Shown here piece by piece: positions 57,125 to 64,000 of a stretch of 64,000 nucleotides of DNA. A model generated the notes under the pieces. The model was not told the origin of the DNA. It did not search any database and worked only from the letters and a program-made list of their open reading frames with translations. Each line of letters opens with the position of its first letter. Positions within the stretch are counted from its first letter, which is position 1. The stretch is from contig CATKZW010000001.1 of assembly GCA_949841465.1 (NCBI GenBank), positions 59,916 to 123,915 on the forward strand. The letters are read 5' to 3'. The DNA comes from an uncultured Oscillospiraceae bacterium (GTDB lineage Bacteria; Bacillota; Clostridia; Oscillospirales; Oscillospiraceae). Position numbers and translations under genes: made by a program.

Positions 57125-58561
57125 TCAAAATTCGTATACGCACAGGTAATATTCGCCAGCGGGATAGGAACCATACGGCTCGCCGCTGTGGAGATTCATC
57201 ATAGTTGCGACCCGGTTATCATCCAGCCAGAATACAGCTTCGTTATACCGCAGTTCCATGTTCTCCCGCTCAAAGGATTTGAACGTTCTGTTTTCCAGGT
57301 CGATGACACCCAGACGGTTCAGCCTGTTATCCACCCAGTCCACCCACAACAGTTTGGTCCGAGCGCTGTTGACTTTGAAATAGCAGCGGTCGGTGGCGGT
57401 GATGCCCTCCAGCTTGACCTGCTTCCCGGTACGCAGATCCACAATCGTAACGCTGCCATTCTCATCCACCTTTTGGGCCAGCGCCCAGTCATAGGCATCC
57501 TCGGAATCAATCTTTGCCAGTCCTTCCTCGTTCACTGCCGTGGGCGTCACCATACCACTGGGGATGTGGTAGGCCCACACGCTGCTGGGTTCGGGCCGCC
57601 ACAGGGGGGCTATGGCCAGCAGCACCGTATTGCTGTCATAGAACGCGGCCTCATAGCTTCCAAAGGCAGCCGGGATGTCCAGGCCCATAAGTTCGCTGAG
57701 AGGGATGCAGGTCTTTTCCTCCAAATCAGCTAAATAGGGTGTCATTCCACTGCCGGAAGTGCCATCCCACCCCCGAATCAGGGCGTGCTTCAAATCTTCG
57801 CTCAGCTGGACCCCCTCGATAGAGGCGAACCTCTCAATGCCGCAGCCCGCCAGCACGTCCCAAACCTCGCCGGTTTTCAAATCGCAGACCCAGGCCCAGC
57901 TGGTATCGGCCTCCGAGCCGTAGCACTCGCCCCGCAGCAGGACCACATCGGCGCGGGAACCCAAGCGCTCGGGATCCACCACAAAGGTCATGCTGTCCTC
58001 CTCGCAGGAGCCGCCATAGCCGTTATAGAGGTAAAGCATGTCATTGTAGGCAAAGAAGCGCAGATGAACGTGAATGGTCCGGCCATACCAGCTCACTGCG
58101 GTGGAAATCTCAGAAGCGTCCACTCCGACCTCCACCAGTCCGCCATTGACTACATCGAAAAAGCGCTCCTGTCCATCCTCTGCGTCCAGCTGCTGGAGGA
58201 GTCCTTGTCCCCTTTCTGTTCCCCAGGAGCCATCCACCTTCACATACTGGGCGGACACTTCACCGCCAATGGTGATTTGCTTTACTTCGCTTGCTTCTTC
58301 CGGTACATCGGGCACCCACTCCACCTCGCCGAGCTGGAACAGGGACATGATGGCCTCCCGGAATTCCGGGCTCACCGCCATGGCCGCCGCCACGGTACAT
58401 ATCAGCACCAGCACCGCCGCCAGCGCCACGGCAAAGGCCCGCTTTGCGGAATGGATACGCGCTTTTTTCTCTGCGGCAATGTAGCCCAGCCGTTTCTGCG
58501 CGCTGATGATATATCTGTCCTGAATGCCCTCCATGGCATCCAATAAGTATTTTGCGTTCAC
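57125..58561 (-). CDS. Putative anti-sigma factor with large extracytoplasmic beta-propeller-like domain
   Basis: Single TM after about 45 aa; overlaps ECF sigma gene; repetitive WxxxG/D blocks. Confidence 0.65.
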   Translation of the reverse strand: MNAKYLLDAMEGIQDRYIISAQKRLGYIAAEKKARIHSAKRAFAVALAAVLVLICTVAAAMAVSPEFREAIMSLFQLGEVEWVPDVPEEASEVKQITIGGEVSAQYVKVDGSWGTERGQGLLQQLDAEDGQERFFDVVNGGLVEVGVDASEISTAVSWYGRTIHVHLRFFAYNDMLYLYNGYGGSCEEDSMTFVVDPERLGSRADVVLLRGECYGSEADTSWAWVCDLKTGEVWDVLAGCGIERFASIEGVQLSEDLKHALIRGWDGTSGSGMTPYLADLEEKTCIPLSELMGLDIPAAFGSYEAAFYDSNTVLLAIAPLWRPEPSSVWAYHIPSGMVTPTAVNEEGLAKIDSEDAYDWALAQKVDENGSVTIVDLRTGKQVKLEGITATDRCYFKVNSARTKLLWVDWVDNRLNRLGVIDLENRTFKSFERENMELRYNEAVFWLDDNRVATMMNLHSGEPYGSYPAGEYYLCVYEF

Positions 58562-59115
58562 ATGAAGCCCTCCTTTTTCAAATGAACCTTCAGCTTGTTT
58601 CGGGTGCGGAGCAGGGCGGATTTCACTTTACTTGGGCTTGCGCTGAACTTCTCGGCGATTTCCGCCACGGGCGTCAGGAACCAGTAGCGGCAGACGAACA
58701 TATCCTGCTCCTCTTTTGGCAAAGAGGTCAGGAAGCGGTCGATGCATCGCGCCAGCTCCTGTGCGGTCACTTCCTCCTCCGGTGAGCCGGGAGCGGAAAC
58801 TGCCTCTGCCAGCTCGTCCAGGGCCAGGGGGATCTCACCCTTGCCGCGCTTGTCCGCCTTACGGCTGTTCCAGCGGTTGATGGAAATGCGCCGGGTGATT
58901 TTCCCCAGAAAGGTGGACAGCAACGACGGACGGTGGGGCGGCATGGCGTTCCACGCCCCCAAATAGGTGTCGTTCACGCTTTCGTCGGCGTCCCCCGGGT
59001 CGGCCAGGATGTGGTAGGCGATGGCGTAGCAGTACTTTCCATATTTGTCTGATGTTTCAGAGATTGCGCGTTCGGAGCGTTCCCAGTACAGCTCCACGAT
59101 GCGGGAATCTTCCAT
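58558..59115 (-). CDS. ECF-type RNA polymerase sigma factor
   Basis: MEDSRIVELYWERSERAISETSDKYGKYCYAIAYHILADPGDADESVNDTYLGAWNAMPPHRP...SASPSKVKSALLRTRNKLKVHLKKEGFM. Confidence 0.9.
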   Translation of the reverse strand: MEDSRIVELYWERSERAISETSDKYGKYCYAIAYHILADPGDADESVNDTYLGAWNAMPPHRPSLLSTFLGKITRRISINRWNSRKADKRGKGEIPLALDELAEAVSAPGSPEEEVTAQELARCIDRFLTSLPKEEQDMFVCRYWFLTPVAEIAEKFSASPSKVKSALLRTRNKLKVHLKKEGFM

Positions 59116-59302
59116 CCAAACACCTCCTTGAGATTTGAAAGGGCCTTTCATCCCTCTACTCAGGAATAAACCAGGCTGGTTGCACCGCTTTCAAAAATTA
59201 TTTGCGGAATGCGCTGCTGCTTTGCCTTGTACCGGCTTACTGCCACTGGTTTACCTTGTGTCCCTGCAGGGTATAACCCTGCAAGCTTTTAGGAAAATAA
59301 AA

Positions 59303-59352
59303 GCGTCAATTTTTGCTGGGTTCTGACGAGAAAACCCAACAAAAATTGACGC
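59303..59352 (-). terminator. Long hairpin terminator, likely of the interrupted tRNA-Arg gene
   Basis: Minus strand GCGTCAATTTTTGTTGGGTT...AACCCAGCAAAAATTGACGC then TTTTATTTT. Confidence 0.75.
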
Positions 59353-59359
59353 CTAGTGC

Positions 59360-59404
59360 TGGCACCCCGGAGACGATTCGAACGTCCGACCCTTCGCTTA
59401 GGAG
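59360..59404 (-). pseudogene. 3' half of tRNA-Arg(CCT), attachment-site remnant
   Basis: Minus strand CTCCTAAGCGAAGGGTCGGACGTTCGAATCGTCTCCGGGGTGCCA: anticodon loop, variable loop, T arm and acceptor 3' strand plus CCA; 5' half absent. Confidence 0.8.
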
Positions 59405-59544
59405 TGAGACTGTAGCCGTGAATTGCCATGCCCCACAGTATCCTTACACATCGAATTGTGCAAAGAATCCAATCAAAGGAATGGAATACTCTGTTCATAT
59501 CGTGTAATTTGACGGAACGACAGTGCGTGTTTTCCTATTTTTAG

Positions 59545-59592
59545 AAATTAGCAAGAAATTAGCAAAAACACAAATTAGCAAGTCATTAGCAG
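59545..59592 (+). repeat. Iteron-like direct repeats (AAATTAGCAA)
   Basis: AAATTAGCAA at 59545, 59556, 59572; degenerate CATTAGCAG at 59584; further ATTAGCAAG near 59639. Confidence 0.75.
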
Positions 59593-59690
59593 AAAGCAAG
59601 CTTGGCACAAGGGGTTCATGGGTGTCATTTTTATACCGATTAGCAAGAAATATTTTTTCACCCAAAACTCAGGGAAAGGAGAACATAACA

Positions 59691-60836
59691 ATGCCCGAAT
59701 ATCAACTTCAAATCAAACAGCTCGTATCTTATCCCCGCTGCCGCATCTACCGAGAATTTCTTCAAACCTTGATCGCCGACCGGGGCGTCCGCACAAGCGG
59801 GCGCCCCGGTCTTTTTTGTTTTTCCGTCCTCTGCTCCTATGCAAACTTCCGCACCTCGTACCTGCGGATCGACGGCCTCACCTACACCATCTACCCCGGC
59901 GAGTGGATATGCCGGATGGGTGAGCTTACTGACGCCCTGCGGCTGCGATTTAAGCGGCAGACACTGGAGGTGCTGTCCGCTCTCCAGGAACGTCACCTGA
60001 TTCAATACTCTCTGCTAGGCCGGGGCAATCTGGTAAAGTACAAAATCATCAACTGGCATCGGCACAACACCGTGCTGGATTACAACTGTCCCTGCCAAAA
60101 AGAAACCGGATTCTTCTTCCTGCCTGTTGCCACAGCCGTGGAACTGGTGGGCGCGGAAAAGTGTTCGGAAATGGACATCCTTTTGGACCTCTGGATCTCT
60201 GCGGTGTACCGTGACGACCAAGTGCAGGGCTCCTTCGACGGCCCGGTGGCCTATCTGCGCAACGGCACCGGCTGCCCGCTGGTGTCCTACTCTGAACTGG
60301 CCCAGCGGTGGGGGCTGTCCAAGGCCACGGTGGGCCGGGTACTGCGCAAGCTGGAAAAGGCGGGCCACATCGTCCTGCTTACTTTTCCTGGCAGGCATGG
60401 CACGGCTATTTATCTGCAAAACTACCTGTCTACCATGTTCCAAATTTCCGACGTGATGGTGGACAAAGACGAAGTGGCCATGTCTCTAAACATCCAGCTT
60501 CGAACCCCAGATGTTGAACCGGGAGAGCCTTTGCTCAGCAGTTCAAATGGGCCGGTTATCGTTTCAAAACCGCATGAGGAGATCATGGCGGAGAAAGTGC
60601 TCCAAATCCTTGCGCTGCAAGGGGTTGGCTGTGCCAATTGCCCCCGGATGACATATAAGTTATATCCATTGTCCCGCGATTGCCCGGGTGTCGTTGAGAA
60701 GGACACGGTGGTTAGGCGTTTCCGAATGGACGTGCTGTGCCCCAGCGGCGTACCCGCGTATGCGTTTGAGATTTCCACAACACCTGTGGATTATCATGAA
60801 AATGCTTGCAATGGCGAAAGGGGGGTGACGGCATGA
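59691..60836 (+). CDS. Mobile-element winged-helix protein (conserved hypothetical)
   Basis: MPEYQLQIKQLVSYPRCRIYREFLQTLIADRGVRTSG...SYSELAQRWGLSKATVGRVLRKLEKAGHIVLLTFPGRHGTAIYL. Confidence 0.8.
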   Translation: MPEYQLQIKQLVSYPRCRIYREFLQTLIADRGVRTSGRPGLFCFSVLCSYANFRTSYLRIDGLTYTIYPGEWICRMGELTDALRLRFKRQTLEVLSALQERHLIQYSLLGRGNLVKYKIINWHRHNTVLDYNCPCQKETGFFFLPVATAVELVGAEKCSEMDILLDLWISAVYRDDQVQGSFDGPVAYLRNGTGCPLVSYSELAQRWGLSKATVGRVLRKLEKAGHIVLLTFPGRHGTAIYLQNYLSTMFQISDVMVDKDEVAMSLNIQLRTPDVEPGEPLLSSSNGPVIVSKPHEEIMAEKVLQILALQGVGCANCPRMTYKLYPLSRDCPGVVEKDTVVRRFRMDVLCPSGVPAYAFEISTTPVDYHENACNGERGVTA

Positions 60837-61732
60837 GAATTGGTCTCGTGGATGTCGATGGCCACCACTTCCCAAATTTGGCCCTCATGCGGCTGTCCGC
60901 ATGGCACAAGCACCAAGGGGACACCGTGGAATGGTGGAACGGCTTCACCCATTACGACCGCGTGTACAAGTCCAAGGTGTTCACTTTCACCCCAGACCAT
61001 GACACTGTGATCGACGCGGATGAAATTGTCACAGGGGGCACCGGCTACAAGGATTACCGTTGGCTGCCGCCTGAAGTCGAGGCGACCGCTCCGGACTACA
61101 GCATCTACCCCCAGTACACCCGTGCCGTTGGATTCCTTACACGGGGATGCCCGAACCATTGCCGCTGGTGCATAGTGCCCCAAAAGGAGGGCGGCATTCG
61201 CCCCGCCGCTAGTTGGGACGACATTGTGCGCCCGGACAGCCGCGAGCTTGTGCTCATGGATAACAACGTACTGGCCTGTGACCACGGCATGGACCAGATC
61301 GAGCAGTTGGGCTATGAGCAGTTGTGGGTAGATTTCAACCAGGGCCTGGATGCCCGACTGATCACGCCAAGGGTGGCGGAGTTGCTGACGCGGCTGCATT
61401 GGATTCGGTTTGTACGCTTATCCTGCGATACCAGTGCCATGCTGCCGGTAGTTGAGCAAGCGGCAGCCTATCTCCGGGAGGCTGGGGTCGCCAAATCCCG
61501 GCTGTGGGCCTATGTGCTGGTGGAGGACGTGGAGGATGCCCACCGCCGTGTGCTAGCATTGGAGAAGCTGGGCATACTGCCCTTTGCCCAGCCCTACCGG
61601 GACTACGACGGCGGCGAGCCTACTAGGGAGCAAAAAGCCTTTGCCCGGTGGGTGAATATCAGGCCAGCCCACAACTCATGCACCTGGGAAGAATATGTTG
61701 ACACGGGAAGGAGAGGTCAAAATGGCCGGTAA
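60834..61732 (+). CDS. Radical SAM-like protein
   Basis: CPNHCRWC (CxxxCxxC) in VGFLTRGCPNHCRWCIVPQKEGG; (beta/alpha)-barrel-like LVLMDNNVLAC...LWVDFNQGLDARL. Confidence 0.8.
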
Positions 61733-62252
61733 ACGGAAGGAAAAGAACGTAACGGAGGACCCGCGCTACCATGACACCCGCCGGCTGTTGAGAAAATACC
61801 GGGACGTGACGTGGAGCCTGGAGCTGTCGGTGCAGCGGCTGAAAACCCAATTCCACCTGGAGTACGGGACGGACATTGAGGGATTTCTGGATATGGTTTA
61901 TTTGGCCGGAGCGGATTTGGGTGGCACCGACTTGGAACACCACGCCCGCTGCATTGAGCGGAGCCACAAAATGATTATGTTAGTGGACAACGCTGTTGAA
62001 CTGCTGCGCACCCGACACAAAAACGGCGAGGAATACTACTGGCTGCTCTATTACACCTATCTGTCCCCTCAACAGTTCCGCAATGTGGAGGAAATTATCG
62101 AGCAGCTCCGGCCACACATACATGATATCAGCTTTCGTACTTACTACAGGCGCCAAAAGGAGGCAATGGAGGCCGTAAGCTCTATCCTGTGGGGCTATAC
62201 TTCTAAAGACAGCCTGGATCTTCTTGATGAGTTGCTCCCCGATTGGCAGTAA
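61722..62252 (+). CDS. Phage/ICE-type regulator-like hypothetical protein (ArpU/RinA-like size and context)
   Basis: DTRRLLRKYRDVTWSLELSVQRLKTQF...EEYYWLLYYTYLSPQQFRNVEEIIEQLRPHIHDISFRTYYRRQKEAMEAVSSILWGYTS. Confidence 0.6.
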   Translation: MAGKRKEKNVTEDPRYHDTRRLLRKYRDVTWSLELSVQRLKTQFHLEYGTDIEGFLDMVYLAGADLGGTDLEHHARCIERSHKMIMLVDNAVELLRTRHKNGEEYYWLLYYTYLSPQQFRNVEEIIEQLRPHIHDISFRTYYRRQKEAMEAVSSILWGYTSKDSLDLLDELLPDWQ

Positions 62253-62395
62253 ATTGGCAGTGAATTGGCAGTGTTTTGCTATTGCGGCGTGAAACCATAT
62301 ATGCTAAGATGGTCATGCTCAAAACTGTAACCACAAGTGAAAACGGCCGCGGGACAGAAGGGCGTGCCTGATAAAGAAGTTTTCTTTGTCGGGTG

Positions 62396-62436
62396 GCAAC
62401 CGCATGATACTACGGTGTCATGCGGTTGTCTTTTTG
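62396..62436. terminator. Hairpin terminator between convergent genes
   Basis: CAACCGCATGA-tactacggtg-TCATGCGGTTGTCTTTTT. Confidence 0.75.
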
Positions 62437-64000
62437 CTATATCGGCTAAATTCCGGTGAAAAATCAATCTCGCCAATGAAGTTATAATGTACGTCAATGC
62501 GCTGGACGCGGTGGCCGCTGGACTTATCGGGGGCATGGACAACGATTTTCTCCACAAACTCCCGCAAAAGCGCCGGGGTCAGCTCGGTGGGCTGGGTGTA
62601 CTTCTTAACAATTTTCAAAAAGCTCTGGACATTGACCGCCTGCGTCTGAGCGGCGTGTACGATAGCGGACAGATCCTCTATGGACTGTTTCAGATTCGCT
62701 TGCTCCTGCTCGTAGCCCTCGGACAGCTTGGCAAAGCGTTCCTCACTCAGCTTACCTACAACATGATCTTCATAAAGCCTTTGAATGATGGCATCCAGCT
62801 CGTTATAGCGCCGCTCCTGCTTTTCCAGCTTACGCTTGGCCTTTTCCTGCTCGGTGCGCTGTAACGCCATCTTGTTTTCCATGATGCGCCGCACAAACTC
62901 GTCCTCATCCTCCTGGGCGTAGGCTACCACCCGTTGCAGATTTTGGAGTACAAGCTGTTCCAACACCACCGCCCGGATGTAATGGGCGCTACAACCTTTT
63001 TTACCGCGGTAGGTGGCGCAGGTGTAGCACTCCTGTTCATGCGTCCATGAAGTAGTCCGGCAGTGATACAGTCTCGCTCCACAGTCGGCGCAGTAGGCCA
63101 GCCCGGAGAACATCCCCATTTCTCCCATTTTGGTGGGGCGGCGGCGCTGTTCCCTCGCCTTTTGTACGATCTCCCAGGTTTCCGGGTCGATGATGGCTTT
63201 GTGGGTATCTTCAAATACCACCCACTTGTCCGGCGTATTCTCAATGGTTTTTTTGCTTTTGTAGGACAGCTTGGTGGTCTTGAAGTTGGTAGTACGGCCC
63301 AGATAGGCGTCCTGCTCTAAAATATTGGAAATACTGCTTTCATTCCACCCGCACGGATTGTCCGGGTGATAGTTGCGCGTCCGGCCTGTGCGCTGGAACT
63401 CAACCGTACCCGGCGTGGGGATGCCCCTCTCTTTCAGCATACGGGCGATTTTGCCGGGGCCGTTGCCCTCCGCACAAAGCTGGAAAATCAGCTCTACCAC
63501 CGGGGCCGTTTCTTCGTCTACCAACAGATGACCGTCCTCCCCCCTTATATATCCGTAGGGGGCGTTGGTGGACAGCCGCTGGCCGGACATTCCCTTGTTG
63601 CGGAAAACCGCCCGTATCTTCTTCGAGGTGTCCTTGGCGTACCACTCGTTTATGATATTGCGGAACGGGGTAAAGTCGTTGCCCATCTGATCGTCGCTGT
63701 CCACTCCGTCATTGACGGCGATAAAACGGACTCCCATCTCTGGAAAGCGAATTTCCGTATACAGCCCTACCTCCAGATAGTTACGGCCAAACCGGGACAT
63801 ATCCTTGACTACTACCATACCGACCAGCCCCGCCTCAATGTCGGCCATCATTTCTTGAAAGCCGGGGCGCTTGAAGCTGGTGCCGGAATAACCGTCGTCT
63901 TTATACACCTTATAATTGGTTATCCCGTGGTCTTTGGCATACTTGGTGAGGATTTCGATTTGGTGGGCGATGCTGTTGCTGTCCCCCTCATTCTCATCGT
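62418..64000 (-). CDS. Serine site-specific recombinase (large resolvase/TnpX-like), N-terminus outside the window
   Basis: YKDDGYSGTSFKRPGFQEMMADIEAGLVGMVVVKDMSRFGRNYLEVGLY; recombinase zinc-ribbon (CADCGARLYHC...C..C) and coiled coil; frame stays open to 64000. Confidence 0.93.
   Translation of the reverse strand, partial: DENEGDSNSIAHQIEILTKYAKDHGITNYKVYKDDGYSGTSFKRPGFQEMMADIEAGLVGMVVVKDMSRFGRNYLEVGLYTEIRFPEMGVRFIAVNDGVDSDDQMGNDFTPFRNIINEWYAKDTSKKIRAVFRNKGMSGQRLSTNAPYGYIRGEDGHLLVDEETAPVVELIFQLCAEGNGPGKIARMLKERGIPTPGTVEFQRTGRTRNYHPDNPCGWNESSISNILEQDAYLGRTTNFKTTKLSYKSKKTIENTPDKWVVFEDTHKAIIDPETWEIVQKAREQRRRPTKMGEMGMFSGLAYCADCGARLYHCRTTSWTHEQECYTCATYRGKKGCSAHYIRAVVLEQLVLQNLQRVVAYAQEDEDEFVRRIMENKMALQRTEQEKAKRKLEKQERRYNELDAIIQRLYEDHVVGKLSEERFAKLSEGYEQEQANLKQSIEDLSAIVHAAQTQAVNVQSFLKIVKKYTQPTELTPALLREFVEKIVVHAPDKSSGHRVQRIDVHYNFIGEIDFSPEFSRYSKKTTA

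Larger units (their letters stand above)
59405..64000. mobile_element. Integrated mobile element (left end in window; right end outside)
   Basis: Starts at tRNA-Arg fragment; contains direct repeats, mobile-element type wHTH protein, phage-like regulator, serine recombinase. Confidence 0.75.

Noticed and set aside
1-64000. CRISPR array
   Set aside because: No regularly spaced direct repeats with unique spacers found by eye

Overview
High-GC Firmicutes (Oscillospiraceae-like, spore-forming) chromosomal segment. From left to right it holds: the tail of an ethanolamine-utilisation/BMC cluster (BMC shell protein fragment, EutS, EutP); a DUF4430 plus ECF S-component pair; a ferric/phosphonate-type ABC transporter divergent from an SBP-histidine kinase-AraC response regulator cassette; an ECF S-component with a possible attenuator leader; two chemoreceptors; two ECF sigma/anti-sigma pairs; a RelB/DinJ-like N-domain fusion next to a flotillin; an SLH protein; MacB-type exporters; spoVAD-spoVAE; lipid/glycan genes; tRNA-Thr and tRNA-Tyr; a pullulanase; mrnC-rqcH-hotdog thioesterase; rhomboid; MarR plus fused ABC exporter; rqcP-hup-mazG-spoVB; and mtaD-PNP. 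The right end (from about 59.4 kb) is a mobile element abutting a 3' fragment of tRNA-Arg(CCT), with direct repeats, a radical-SAM-like protein and a serine recombinase that runs off the window. The most interesting signals are: (i) a short structured element present twice (about 32.57-32.68 kb and 43.82-43.95 kb) with compensatory stem changes, one copy flanked by a perfect 12-bp direct repeat that separates mrnC from rqcH while leaving both reading frames intact; (ii) a rod-like 6S-like ncRNA candidate at about 35.1-35.26 kb; (iii) an attenuator-like leader of an ECF S-component; (iv) the RelB-domain fusion with a promoter-overlapping 13-bp inverted repeat next to a flotillin gene; (v) the tRNA-Arg attachment-site scar and iteron-like repeats of the mobile element. 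All calls were made by eye from sequence and the ORF track; no searches were run.
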